Source: VRUE01 sp044867645
Lineage (GTDB): Bacteria; Actinomycetota; Thermoleophilia; Solirubrobacterales; 70-9
Length of the DNA stretch: 64,000 bases
Reading direction: 5' to 3'
Assembly (NCBI GenBank): GCA_044867645.1
Contig: JBIOVI010000030.1
Coordinates: forward strand, 1-64,000
Made by a program: the position numbers and the translations under genes. Below the pieces are notes generated by a model that saw only the letters and a list, made by a program, of their open reading frames with translations, searched no databases and had not been told where the DNA came from. Positions 24,977 to 33,468 of this stretch are shown piece by piece; the stretch's first letter is position 1, and every line of letters starts with the position of its first letter.

Positions 24977-27343
24977 CTACCGCTGTCGCTTGACTTCGAA
25001 CCGGTAGACCGCCGGAGTGCGATCGACGCTGCCATCTGCACGGCCGGCTTTCACCCGGACCACATGAGCACCGATTCCGAAGCGCCGAGCGAACCTCGCA
25101 CGGCAGACATGAAATGGTTCGCGGTCCGCCCTGCACGAGAACGTCACATCGCTCTCGCTAGCGCCAAAGCGAAAGGCCACCCTCATTTTTTCCTGCGTAG
25201 TCCGGATTACTTTGGGCGGGTGCTTGAGGAAGAAGGTGCGCAGCTGCAGGCGGACTGGGGGTTCGGGCGGCGGAGGCAACGGGGCGGGAGAGGAACCTCC
25301 CCCGCCGGCTCCACCACCGCCGCCGCCGGAAGGCGGCACCACTTCGACATCTTCTTCAGGTTCCCCCGGTTCGGAGATCGGCGCGGTACACACCGGCGTC
25401 GTTCCCGAACCAGGCAGGAGAAGCCGTTCGATCGCCCCGACAGCATCGACGAGCCCGGAGCCGACCGCGCAGGCCCCAAAGGTGCCGATCAAGGTGGCGC
25501 TTTCCTTCAGCGCAGCCCGGATCTCTTCCGGAGTCGCCGACGGATCTTCCTCGAGCATCAGCGCGGCCACCGCGGCAGCATGCGGTGCCGCGGCCGAGGT
25601 TCCGCAGAACCGCCAAGCGTTTTCTGAGCTAACGAGGAAGGCGAAGAAGGTGGTCGCGCCGCAATCGGTGGCGGTCACATCCGGTTTGGACAGAACCCGC
25701 TCGGGGGTCAGGGGGTCAGCCGGCGTCGTCCCGTTGACCGGATCGAAGAAATGCGTAACGGGGCCACGAGACGAGAATTCCTCGGGCACTTCGGTCGTGT
25801 CGAAGCCGATCGCGCCGACGCTCGTCGCATCTTCCGCACCGTTGTGACCGAAGATGGTTGGCCCGACCACGTCACCGCCAATCGAGGATTCGTACTCGGT
25901 CGAGGTTACGCCGCCACCGTTCTGCAGCAGGGTGAACTTCAACCGGGGAACGCCGCCGCTGAATCGGTTGATCGCGAGCTGCACATTCACCGCGCTGCCG
26001 CTGTTATTTTCCCAGCCGATGAACTCGAAGGGCCGCTCGCTTCCTGACACGTTGCCTTCAATGCTGCCGGTGAGCAGCGCGCCTTTGGGGCTGAGCAGGA
26101 ATGCGTCCAGATCGGTGTCTACCCCGTTCCAAGGTTCCGCCCACTGCAGATCCAGCGCGAGCGTTTCCCCCGGGGAGACGGTGATCCGAAAGGCCCTGTC
26201 GGTTTTCAGGCCGGGATTGAAATCCATGCAGTGAGTCGGGTTGAGCCCAAACCCTTCTTCTTCTTCGAAGAACTGCGAGAAGGCGACGACCGCAGCGGGA
26301 CAGCCGGACGAATCGCGGAACTCCGGCGCTTCCCAAGAGGCGATGTCCCTGCTGTCGTTGATCAGGTTGTTGTTCGCGGCCGATGAGAAGTAGCTGACGC
26401 CGTCTTCGGTCACGTTGCCGACCGCCACCCCCACTGGGCCTTCTTGGAAGAACGGCTCTTCGAAGTAGGAGACGTCGTCGACGATCACGTTCGCGCCGCC
26501 CGCCGCCAGGGCTTCGATGTTGTCGGCAAAGGTGGTGAGGCCAGTGAAGGCGGACGCGAACGAGAGCTGTGCACCTGGAGCCAGGTCGTGGACGATCTGG
26601 GCCATGCCACGCCCCTCGTCGGCGGCTTCGGGGTCGTTGAAATCTTCGAGGACGTCGACTGGCGTGGCCTGCCCCGTGCAAGTGTTGCTCGCCCCAGGGA
26701 GATCGCCGCTTTCGACGTCTTCGGCCTCGTGCGTCTCGATCGGGCCGCTCCCGTCCCCGGCTTCGGTTGCCTCGTCAAAAGAATCCGAGAGAACGCCGAC
26801 CGTCACGCCGGCGCCATCGAGACCGAAAGAGGTTCGCGCCTCGGCGGCTCGCAGCTGGCCGTCGCCCTCTGAAACCGCGGTGCCGGAAGGACACGTACTT
26901 GCGGAGGCGAGTGGGGCGAGAATCTCGGTGGCGTTGGCGACCCCCCGAACACTGGAGAGCCTCCTCAGCTCCGCGGGCTTCGCGGCAACCGTCGCGACCT
27001 GGTAACGGCGGCTGATGCCGGCGACCCGTGCTCCGGCTGCGCGCAGATCGTCCACTGCGGCAGCGACACCGCGCTCGAACCGCACTTCGACCAGGACCCT
27101 CTTGCCGTCGCGCAAAAGACTGCCTGGGCCGTGGGAAGGAAGGCCCACCTTCGCCGCCTGCTCGGACGGCGGTGCGGAACGAACCGATGGCTTGGCCAGC
27201 TCCGCCAGTCGGGAGGAGAGGTCACCGCCACCCATACGATCGCCTACAGCCAGGCTCGAGGTGGGTGCGGCAACATAGGCAAGGGCGAGAACCGCGATCG
27301 CCACCGCTCCCGCCTGGCCAAAGGGCGATTTCCCAGGACGCAT
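24977..27343 (-). CDS. Secreted subtilase-like S8 serine peptidase
   Basis: 788 aa from the ATG at 27343. The long upstream extension is rejected because a signal peptide (AGAVAIAVLALAYVAAPTSS) starts here. The catalytic region carries the Asp motif GVTVGVLSDSFD, a candidate His in MAQIVHDLAPGA and the Ser motif CGTSAAAPHAAAVAALML. The His and Asp contexts are less canonical than in classic subtilisins. After the peptidase comes a Gly/Ser/Pro-rich linker and a C-terminal Cys-containing beta domain (VTFSCRADREPFHVC) of a type that recurs on secreted proteins in this group. It probably degrades or matures extracellular proteins. Confidence 0.85.
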   Translation of the reverse strand: MRPGKSPFGQAGAVAIAVLALAYVAAPTSSLAVGDRMGGGDLSSRLAELAKPSVRSAPPSEQAAKVGLPSHGPGSLLRDGKRVLVEVRFERGVAAAVDDLRAAGARVAGISRRYQVATVAAKPAELRRLSSVRGVANATEILAPLASASTCPSGTAVSEGDGQLRAAEARTSFGLDGAGVTVGVLSDSFDEATEAGDGSGPIETHEAEDVESGDLPGASNTCTGQATPVDVLEDFNDPEAADEGRGMAQIVHDLAPGAQLSFASAFTGLTTFADNIEALAAGGANVIVDDVSYFEEPFFQEGPVGVAVGNVTEDGVSYFSSAANNNLINDSRDIASWEAPEFRDSSGCPAAVVAFSQFFEEEEGFGLNPTHCMDFNPGLKTDRAFRITVSPGETLALDLQWAEPWNGVDTDLDAFLLSPKGALLTGSIEGNVSGSERPFEFIGWENNSGSAVNVQLAINRFSGGVPRLKFTLLQNGGGVTSTEYESSIGGDVVGPTIFGHNGAEDATSVGAIGFDTTEVPEEFSSRGPVTHFFDPVNGTTPADPLTPERVLSKPDVTATDCGATTFFAFLVSSENAWRFCGTSAAAPHAAAVAALMLEEDPSATPEEIRAALKESATLIGTFGACAVGSGLVDAVGAIERLLLPGSGTTPVCTAPISEPGEPEEDVEVVPPSGGGGGGAGGGGSSPAPLPPPPEPPVRLQLRTFFLKHPPKVIRTTQEKMRVAFRFGASESDVTFSCRADREPFHVCRARFARRFGIGAHVVRVKAGRADGSVDRTPAVYRFEVKRQR

Positions 27344-27460
27344 CACTGGACAAGGTATCGGCTGGACATGCCTATACCTCAACCCCTGCGAGCCCGTTTC
27401 GGCTCGCTTGCCGGTCCGCTCATCATTATCGATACCACCGACTACAGAGCAAAAAAATCT

Positions 27461-27466
27461 TATAAT
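27461..27466 (+). promoter_or_regulatory. Consensus -10 box, nearly leaderless lipoprotein gene
   Basis: A perfect TATAAT at 27461-27466 ends 7 bases before the ATG at 27474, so the transcript starts at or one base before the start codon. The local sequence is strikingly AT-rich for this genome. I see no convincing -35. Confidence 0.55.
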
Positions 27467-27473
27467 CAAATTT

Positions 27474-28091
27474 ATGGGAAGGGGAGCCTTCAGAGTGGCG
27501 GTCGCGGCTGCTTCGATCCTCCTGCTGGCCGCGGGCCTGACGGCGTGCGGGAGCAACGACGCCTCGGGAGACGGGGAGAGCACGAGCGCGAAGAGCACGG
27601 AAGCCACCGAATCGGGTAGCTCGAACGACGAGCTGGGGGATTTCACCCCCAAGCACCACGACGACTCCGGCGACGGCTCAGCGCAGTTCATCGGCATGGG
27701 ATCCGACGACTTCGCCCAGGAATACGGCGTGGAGGTGAAGGGACCCGAGTTCGAGGAAGCCGCCGCCGCGCTACACAGCTTCCTTGACGCCCGGGTCGAA
27801 CACGAGCTGTCGGCAGCTTGCGTGTACCTGGCTCAGAGCACCGCCGAATCGCTACAAGAGCTCTCGGCGCAGACCATGCGGAACCCCAGTTGCGCCAAGG
27901 CCCTGAAGATCGAACCAGAGGTACCTCCCGCCGAAGCGAGCCAGGCCGACGTTGCCTCGCTGCGGGCCGAAGACGGTACCGGGTACCTCTTCTACAGGGG
28001 TGCCAAGGACGGCGTGCACGTGATGCCGATGGCTCAAGACAAAGGCAGCTGGAAAGTTCTCAGCGTCACCGCGATCCCGCTCCCACCGTGA
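27474..28091 (+). CDS. Lipoprotein of unknown function
   Basis: 205 aa from the ATG at 27474. The signal peptide ends in a lipobox LLAAGLTAC, so the Cys would be lipidated. An acidic Ser/Thr/Asp-rich linker follows (about 25-75). A folded domain has two Cys (about 116 and 135, in LSAACVYLAQS and NPSCAKALK), possibly a disulfide, and a closing YLFYRGAKDGVHVMPM strand pair. It is divergent from the subtilase. I do not recognise the domain. Confidence 0.75.
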   Translation: MGRGAFRVAVAAASILLLAAGLTACGSNDASGDGESTSAKSTEATESGSSNDELGDFTPKHHDDSGDGSAQFIGMGSDDFAQEYGVEVKGPEFEEAAAALHSFLDARVEHELSAACVYLAQSTAESLQELSAQTMRNPSCAKALKIEPEVPPAEASQADVASLRAEDGTGYLFYRGAKDGVHVMPMAQDKGSWKVLSVTAIPLPP

Positions 28092-28132
28092 CCCTCACGA
28101 CTGCTCCGACCCTGCTACGGTCCCCGCGTTAG

Positions 28133-28151
28133 GCCGGAGATCGAATCCGGC
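28133..28151 (+). other. Hairpin in the long leader of the cold-shock gene
   Basis: GCCGGA (28133-28138) pairs with TCCGGC (28146-28151). An A run, not a T run, follows, so it is not a terminator on either strand. It lies in the 138-base region before csp, where a structured, temperature-responsive leader is common in the family. Confidence 0.35.
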
Positions 28152-28229
28152 AAAAAGTTTGTGTCTAGCGCTCGCGTCGTTGCTTCATCGCATCCTCCGC
28201 GTTCGCAGCACATGAAGTGGAGGCAATGC

Positions 28230-28436
28230 ATGCCAACTGGAACTGTCAAGTGGTTCAGCGACGACAAGGGCTACGGGTTCATTACGCCCGACGACGGCTC
28301 AAAGGACGTTTTCGTGCATCACAGCGCGATCCTCGGCGAGGGCTTCAAGTCCCTGACCGAGGGCTCCAAGGTGAGCTACGAGTCCGAAGAAGGTCCCAAG
28401 GGACCGGCCGCCGCGAGCGTCCAGCAGACCTCGTAG
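28230..28436 (+). CDS. Cold-shock domain protein (CspA family)
   Basis: 68 aa from the ATG at 28230, with GGAGG 6 bases upstream; the longer frame upstream lacks support. The single OB-fold carries RNP1 (KGYGFI) and RNP2 (DVFVHHSA), preceded by GTVKWF. These proteins bind single-stranded RNA and DNA and act as RNA chaperones. The gene is monocistronic with a clear terminator. Confidence 0.95.
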   Translation: MPTGTVKWFSDDKGYGFITPDDGSKDVFVHHSAILGEGFKSLTEGSKVSYESEEGPKGPAAASVQQTS

Positions 28437-28461
28437 TCGCGCCCCGCTCTTAGCGTTTGAC

Positions 28462-28489
28462 GAGGCCCGCTCCGGCGGGCCTCTTCTTT
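28462..28489 (+). terminator. Rho-independent terminator of csp
   Basis: A 9-bp perfect GC stem, GAGGCCCGC (28462-28470) and GCGGGCCTC (28475-28483), with a TCCG loop is followed by TTCTTT. Confidence 0.85.
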
Positions 28490-28513
28490 GCTCCACCCCT
28501 ACCCTGCCTTTGA

Positions 28514-30343
28514 ATGGCCACTAGAGACGACCTCCGCAACATCGCGATCATCGCCCACGTCGACCACGGAAAGACGACGCTGGTCGACGCGATGCTGTGG
28601 CAGAGCGGCGCCTTCCGCAAAGGCCAGGACGTGGCCGAGCGGGTGATGGACTCGATGGACCTGGAGCGGGAGAAGGGGATCACGATCCTCGCCAAGAACA
28701 CCACCGTCACCTACAACGGGGTCAAGCTCAACATCATCGACACGCCCGGGCACGCGGACTTCGGCGGCGAGGTCGAGCGCGGACTGACCATGGTCGACGG
28801 GGTGCTGCTGCTGGTCGACGCCTCCGAGGGTCCCCTCCCCCAGACCCGCTTCGTGCTGCGCAAGGCACTCGAAGCGAAGCTGTCAGTGATCCTCGTCATC
28901 AACAAGGTCGACCGGCCCGACGCCCGCATCGCCGAAGTCGTCGACGAGGTCTACGAGCTCTTTCTCGACCTCGATGCCGACTCCGAGCAGATCGACTTCC
29001 CGATCGTTTACACCAACGCCAAAGCCGGCTGGGCATCGTTGGAGGAAGGCGTCGAGGGCACCGACCTCGCGCCGCTGATGGAGCTGATGCTGGAGCGCAT
29101 TCCGGCGCCCGAGTTCGACCCCGAGCACGCCTTCCAGGCCCACGTCACCAACCTCGACGCCGACCCATACGTCGGCCGCCTCGCCCTCTGCCGCATCCGC
29201 CACGGCTCTGTACGCGCCGGCAGTCCGATCGCCTGGTGCCGGGCCGACGGCAGCGTCGAGCGGGCGGCGATCAGCGAGCTGTATGTAACCGACGCACTCG
29301 ACCGGGTCGCGACCGAGGAAGCCGGCCCGGGCGAAATCATTGCCGTCGCCGGCCTGCCCGAGGTGACGATCGGCGAGACGCTTGCCGATCCAGAGAGCCC
29401 GCAGCCACTGCCTGTGATCGTCGTCGACGAGCCCTCGCTTTCGATGGTGATCGGGATCAACACTTCCCCCCTGGCCGGAACCGAGGGCAGCAAGCTGACG
29501 GCACGGCAGATCCGCTCTCGGCTCGATGCCGAGCTGGTCGGCAACGTCTCGATCCGGGTTCGCGACACCGAGCGTCCCGACGCCTGGGAGGTGCAGGGGC
29601 GTGGCGAGCTGCAGCTGGTGGTGCTACTGGAGCTGATGCGCCGTGAGGGTTTCGAGCTGACCGCGGGACAGCCGCGCGTGATCACCCGCGAGGTCGACGG
29701 AACGATCCACGAGCCGGTTGAACGGCTGACGATCGACGTGCCCGAGGAGCACGTCGGCGCGGTCACCCAGCTCCTGGCCGCACGGAAGGGGCGGCTCGAC
29801 CACATGGTCAACCACTCCACGGGCTGGGTACGAATGGACTACCTGGTCCCGGCCCGAGGGCTGATCGGGCTGCGTACCGAGTTCCTCACCGAGACCCGAG
29901 GCGCCGGACTGATGCACCACGTCTTCGATCGCTGGGAGCCTTGGGCGGGTGAGCTGCGCACCCGCGCCACCGGCTCGCTGGTGGCGGATCGCCGCGGCTC
30001 CAGCGCCAGCTATGCGCTGTTTGGCCTACAGGACCGTGGCACGCTTTTCGTCGGGCCCGGCGAGGAGATCTACGAGGGGATGATCGTTGGCGAGAACAGC
30101 CGTTCCGACGACCTCGACGTCAATGCGATCAAGGAGAAGCAGCAGACCAACGTGCGCGCCGCCAGCGCCGACATCCTGGTCCGCCTCTCCCCCGCCAAAC
30201 GGCTCTCGCTGGAAGCGGCGCTGGAGTTCGTGCGCGACGACGAGTGCGCCGAAGTGACGCCGGAGTCGGTGCGCCTGCGCAAGGTCGAGCTGGACAAGAC
30301 CCGGCGCCAGAAGGCGGCGCGGCAGAGCGCCCGCGTGGCCTAG
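28514..30343 (+). CDS. typA: Translational GTPase TypA/BipA
   Basis: 609 aa, the usual length. The G domain shows G1 AHVDHGKTTL, switch I EREKGITI, G3 DTPGHADFGGEV, G4 NKVDRPDA and the TypA-typical domains III and V (VMNHSTGW-like MVNHSTGWVRMDYLVPARGL; GLQDRGTLFVGPGEEIYEGMIVG). TypA binds the 70S ribosome and assists ribosome assembly and stress growth. A TACCCT box ends 8 bases before the ATG, so the leader is almost absent. The stop shares the palindrome CTAG with the stop of the convergent gene. Confidence 0.96.
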   Translation: MATRDDLRNIAIIAHVDHGKTTLVDAMLWQSGAFRKGQDVAERVMDSMDLEREKGITILAKNTTVTYNGVKLNIIDTPGHADFGGEVERGLTMVDGVLLLVDASEGPLPQTRFVLRKALEAKLSVILVINKVDRPDARIAEVVDEVYELFLDLDADSEQIDFPIVYTNAKAGWASLEEGVEGTDLAPLMELMLERIPAPEFDPEHAFQAHVTNLDADPYVGRLALCRIRHGSVRAGSPIAWCRADGSVERAAISELYVTDALDRVATEEAGPGEIIAVAGLPEVTIGETLADPESPQPLPVIVVDEPSLSMVIGINTSPLAGTEGSKLTARQIRSRLDAELVGNVSIRVRDTERPDAWEVQGRGELQLVVLLELMRREGFELTAGQPRVITREVDGTIHEPVERLTIDVPEEHVGAVTQLLAARKGRLDHMVNHSTGWVRMDYLVPARGLIGLRTEFLTETRGAGLMHHVFDRWEPWAGELRTRATGSLVADRRGSSASYALFGLQDRGTLFVGPGEEIYEGMIVGENSRSDDLDVNAIKEKQQTNVRAASADILVRLSPAKRLSLEAALEFVRDDECAEVTPESVRLRKVELDKTRRQKAARQSARVA

Positions 30344-30730
30344 TTCGGCGGGGGCGGCGCTGCCGGGGCGGACGTCGGGCTGGGCACCACGCCGCCGGCG
30401 AGGTCGTAGTAGAGGACGGTGACGGCGATTGCGAAGATCGGCGCGGTGATGGTCGTCGAGACGATCGCAGCGACCCAGGTAGAGGCTTCACCGTTGCCGA
30501 TCGGGTTGGCGATCGCCGCGAGCACGACGCCGATCGCAATCACGATCAGCAGGAACCGGAAGGCGATCAGGATCAGACCTGGCACGATCAGCAAGAGGAA
30601 GCCGATCGTGACGCCGATTCCGAAGAGGATGCCGAAGGCCGATCAGCGGGAGGATGAACGGCGATGCGGCCGAGAAGAGGTCCCCAACTCCCAGGTCGCT
30701 CCGCTTCGCGGGCACCCGGCCAGTCTCCAT
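30340..30730 (-). pseudogene. Frameshifted small membrane protein gene
   Basis: Translation from the ATG at 30730 gives METGRVPAKRSDLGVGDLFS followed by AASPFILPLIG. It then leaves frame near 30641 and would continue as arginine-rich nonsense. A single-base shift at that point (GGCCTTCGG) continues as FGILFGIGVTIGFLLLIVPG and two or three further hydrophobic helices to the TAG at 30340-30342. The join makes one coherent protein of about 130 aa like the membrane domains of glycerophosphodiester-phosphodiesterase-like proteins. It may be a true pseudogene, a programmed shift or a sequence error. A TAGGAT box 7 bases before the ATG suggests a leaderless promoter. Confidence 0.7.
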
Positions 30731-30775
30731 GCGCTCGATCCTATTCGTGGCACCCGCAAGGGTCAGCCACGAAAA

Positions 30776-30802
30776 GAGCCGCCGGTCGAAGACCGGCGGC
30801 TC
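30776..30802 (-). terminator. Rho-independent terminator of the acyl-CoA dehydrogenase gene
   Basis: A 12-bp perfect stem (GAGCCGCCGGTC, 30776-30787, with GACCGGCGGCTC, 30791-30802) and a 3-base loop. Read on the minus strand it is followed at once by TTTT, as expected for termination of the gene ending at 30831. Confidence 0.85.
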
Positions 30803-30830
30803 GGTCCTAGGGCCCCTGCCCTAAGTCGTT

Positions 30831-32060
30831 TCAGACGGTCGCGGCTGCCTGCTCGGACTGGCTGCCCTCGGCGGCCTTCGCCTGCGCTTCGGCCTCCGGG
30901 GTGGGCTCGTCGACGTTTCGCGGCAGCAGCACTTCTTTGGCGATCACCAGGCGCTGAATCTGGCTCGTCCCCTCGTAGAGCTGCATGATCTTGGCGTCGC
31001 GCATCAGTTTCTCGACCGGGTACTCCTTGATGAAGCCGTAGCCGCCGTATACCTGGACCGCGTCGACGGTGATCTCCATCGCCGAGTCGGCGGCGAAGCG
31101 CTTCGCCTCCGAGGAGACGAGCGTGTTGCGCTTACCCTGATCGAGGAGGACTGCCGAGTTCCAGACCAGCAGGCGACCGGCGTCGACCTTGGTCGCCATG
31201 TCGGCGATCATGAACTGGATCGCCTGGTGCATCGCGATCGGCACGCCGAACTGGACCCTTTCCTTCGAGTACTCGGCGGCGTACTCGAACGCGGCGCGGC
31301 CGATGCCGACGGCCATCGCCGAGACCCCAGGGCGGGTCCGGTCGAGGGTCATCATCGCCAGCTTGAAGCCCTTGTTTTCCTCGCCGATCAGGTTCTCCGC
31401 CGGAATCTCGACTTCGTCGAAGGAGATGGTCGCGGTGTTGGAGGCCCGCTGGCCCATCTTGTCCTCCTTCTTGTCGACCGTGACCCCAGGGAGGTCGGCG
31501 TCGACGACGAAGGCGCTGATCCCGCGGTGACCGGCCTCGGGATCGGTCTTGGCGTAGACCGTGAAGTAGTCGGCGTAGGAGCCGTTGGTGATGAAGCACT
31601 TGGAGCCGGTGATGACGTACTTATCGCCTTTCTTCACGGCGCGGGTCTTCATCCCGGAGACGTCGGAGCCGGCGTCGGGCTCGGTCAGGCAGAAGGAGGC
31701 GAGCTTCTTGTCTTCGGTCAGCATCCCGAGGTACTTCTTCTTGGTCTCCTCGGAGCCGCCGAGGGCGATCGGAGCCGAGGCGAGGCCATTGGCCATCAGC
31801 GAGGTGCCGATGCCCGAGCAGCCCCAGCCCATCTCCTCCTCGATCAGGCAGCCGGAGAGGTAGTCGAGGCCCGGCCCGCCGTAGGCCTCGGGGATGTGGG
31901 TGTTCATCAACCCGACTTCCCAGGCCTTGTCGATGATCTCCTGCGGCCAGGTGCCCTCTTTGTCGTACTCCCAGGCGACCTTGCGGATCTCTTTCTCCGC
32001 GAAGTTGTGCGCCAGCTCGCGCAGATCCTTCTGCTCGTCGGTCAGGGTGAAGTCAACCAC
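30831..32060 (-). CDS. Acyl-CoA dehydrogenase
   Basis: 409 aa from the GTG at 32060. This start is chosen over one 17 codons upstream because AAGGAG lies 9 bases before it and the protein then begins with FTLTDEQKDLRELA, as in the family. FAD-binding signatures CLTEPDAGSD and YVITGSKCFITNG and the catalytic-Glu motif QLYEGTSQIQR are intact. The enzyme oxidises acyl-CoA to enoyl-CoA and passes electrons to ETF. The C-terminus carries an Ala/Glu-rich extension of about 25 residues. A palindrome upstream suggests repression by a TetR-type fatty acid regulator. Confidence 0.93.
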   Translation of the reverse strand: MVDFTLTDEQKDLRELAHNFAEKEIRKVAWEYDKEGTWPQEIIDKAWEVGLMNTHIPEAYGGPGLDYLSGCLIEEEMGWGCSGIGTSLMANGLASAPIALGGSEETKKKYLGMLTEDKKLASFCLTEPDAGSDVSGMKTRAVKKGDKYVITGSKCFITNGSYADYFTVYAKTDPEAGHRGISAFVVDADLPGVTVDKKEDKMGQRASNTATISFDEVEIPAENLIGEENKGFKLAMMTLDRTRPGVSAMAVGIGRAAFEYAAEYSKERVQFGVPIAMHQAIQFMIADMATKVDAGRLLVWNSAVLLDQGKRNTLVSSEAKRFAADSAMEITVDAVQVYGGYGFIKEYPVEKLMRDAKIMQLYEGTSQIQRLVIAKEVLLPRNVDEPTPEAEAQAKAAEGSQSEQAAATV

Positions 32061-32095
32061 TGCTCGAAGCTCCTTTTCTCGGGTGGGAGGACCGA

Positions 32096-32111
32096 TTGAC
32101 TGGTCAGTCAA
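32096..32111. promoter_or_regulatory. Palindromic operator candidate upstream of the acyl-CoA dehydrogenase gene
   Basis: TTGACTG (32096-32102) and CAGTCAA (32105-32111) form an inverted repeat with 2 central bases, 35 bases upstream of the GTG start. The form and position match TetR-family operators of fatty acid degradation genes. Confidence 0.6.
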
Positions 32112-32167
32112 CCAGTGCCAAGAGTAGCGGATGGCCCGCCCGCTTGGGAAGCCCTACCCTGGGTCCT

Positions 32168-32629
32168 ATGGTTCCGTCAGGGGATCTGATCGACATCCAA
32201 GCAGGCTTCGCGCTGACCCTGATTACGCTCATCGCACTGCCGATCGCCTTGATTGCCTTCGCCCGCACCGGGCCGCTCTGGCAGAGCGTCGGCAAAGGTC
32301 GGTTCGCGATCGAACAGGAGCTGCCGCCGCCGGGACGCCTCGCGGCGCCCGAACCGCCGATCGACCGCGAGCTGCAGGAGGCCGAGGCGCGGCAGATGCT
32401 CGAGGCGAAGTCTTACCGGCGCCAACAACGAGGCGAGGCGCCGATCGACGTCGAGGCCGAGGTGACGCGGCTGCTCGACTCCCCCGCCGCCCTGCAACCG
32501 GCGATCGACGAGAAGCTGCGCGGCGAGGTCCGCCAGCTGGTCGTCGCCCGCAACGAACGCCGCATGCGCCGGGGGGAGGATCCTCTCGACGTCGAGGCCG
32601 AGACCGAACGTCAGCTCCGGGATTTGTAG
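32168..32629 (+). CDS. Single-pass membrane protein with a charged helical tail
   Basis: 153 aa from the ATG at 32168, 7 bases after a TACCCT box (leaderless pattern). One transmembrane helix (about 12-35) is followed by a Glu/Arg-rich cytoplasmic part. That part contains a short internal repeat: RQQRGEAPIDVEAEVTRLLD near residue 80 and RRMRRGEDPLDVEAETERQL near the end. The repeated (R)GE(A/D)P(I/L)DVEAE(V/T) unit suggests two copies of one helical motif. I do not recognise a function. Confidence 0.75.
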   Translation: MVPSGDLIDIQAGFALTLITLIALPIALIAFARTGPLWQSVGKGRFAIEQELPPPGRLAAPEPPIDRELQEAEARQMLEAKSYRRQQRGEAPIDVEAEVTRLLDSPAALQPAIDEKLRGEVRQLVVARNERRMRRGEDPLDVEAETERQLRDL

Positions 32630-32639
32630 GATCGAGACG

Positions 32640-32975
32640 ATGGCCGCCAACCGAGACAATCTCTACGAGGTCGAGGAGCTGCTCAACCAGCCAGGGACCT
32701 ACTTCAACCCGCAGACCGAGGTCCTCGTCGTGGTCGACGATTCGACCTCGCTCGACCAGGAGGTCTTCAACTTGGAGGACTACGAGGGCGCCGACTGGGT
32801 GCGGATATCCGACGACGTCCCGGTCGACGAGGACCGTCGCGACGAGGCTCTCGAGCGGTTCCAGACCCACTACCACCCCGGCTTGAGCGGATCGGTCTCC
32901 GAGACCGCGCTCGAGCAGGGCGACGAGGAGCTGGACGAGGGCGAGGACGGCCAGGAGCCGGGCCGCGAGGACTAG
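32640..32975 (+). CDS. Small acidic protein
   Basis: 111 aa, with a very acidic C-terminal third (Asp/Glu-rich). The middle (TEVLVVVDDSTSLDQEVFNL, then DYEGADWVRISDDVP) has alternating beta strands. It is 10 bases downstream of the single-pass protein gene and 9 bases upstream of bcp, so the three are likely co-transcribed. No known family recognised. Confidence 0.72.
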   Translation: MAANRDNLYEVEELLNQPGTYFNPQTEVLVVVDDSTSLDQEVFNLEDYEGADWVRISDDVPVDEDRRDEALERFQTHYHPGLSGSVSETALEQGDEELDEGEDGQEPGRED

Positions 32976-32984
32976 CGGGCAACG

Positions 32985-33455
32985 TTGCTCGAGGCAGGTC
33001 AGACCGCCCCCGACTTCACGCTGCCCGACCAGGAAGGCAAGAAGCTGACCCTGTCCAAGCTGCGCGGCGAGACGGTGGTCCTTTATTTCTACCCCCGCGC
33101 CGACACTCCCGGCTGCACCACCCAGGCGTGCGGCGTGCGTGACCGGGGCGCCGACTACAAGGCGGTCGGCGCACGGGTGATCGGCGTCTCGCCCGACACG
33201 GTCGAGAGCGTGAGGAGGTTCGCCGACAAGTTCGACCTCGACTTCACCCTGCTGGCCGATGCCGACCACGCCGTCGCCGATACATACGGCACCTGGGTCG
33301 AGAAGTCGATGTACGGGAAGAAGTACTGGGGCGTGCAGCGTGCGACCTTCCTGATCGACCCCGAGGGCAAGATCGCAAAGGTCTTCCCCAAGGTCTCGCC
33401 GAAAACGCACGACGAGGTCGTGCTGAAGGCGCTAGCCGCACCCGCCTCGGCCTGA
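32985..33455 (+). CDS. bcp: Thioredoxin-dependent peroxiredoxin (Bcp/PrxQ)
   Basis: 156 aa from the TTG at 32985. The peroxidatic Cys44 and resolving Cys49 are in TPGCTTQAC, the atypical 2-Cys PrxQ arrangement. FYPRADTPGCT is the family signature and YGKKYWGVQRATFLIDPEGK the C-terminal one. It reduces H2O2 and alkyl hydroperoxides with thioredoxin. Confidence 0.94.
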   Translation: MLEAGQTAPDFTLPDQEGKKLTLSKLRGETVVLYFYPRADTPGCTTQACGVRDRGADYKAVGARVIGVSPDTVESVRRFADKFDLDFTLLADADHAVADTYGTWVEKSMYGKKYWGVQRATFLIDPEGKIAKVFPKVSPKTHDEVVLKALAAPASA

Positions 33456-33468
33456 TCGTCGATCAGGC
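33450..33468. terminator. Hairpin spanning the convergent stops of bcp and the exchanger gene
   Basis: GCCTGATC (33450-33457) and GATCAGGC (33461-33468) form an 8-bp perfect stem with a 3-base loop. It covers both stop codons and the 7 bases between the convergent genes, so it could serve both strands. Confidence 0.5.

Noticed and set aside
24746..25847. Plus-strand frames of 293 and 211 codons opposite the subtilase gene
   Set aside because: They run antisense to a protease with recognisable catalytic motifs, are low in sequence complexity, and have no ribosome binding site.
28133..28151. Terminator between the lipoprotein gene and csp
   Set aside because: The stem is only 6 bp and is followed by an A run on the plus strand, so it lacks the T tract; I list it only as a leader hairpin.
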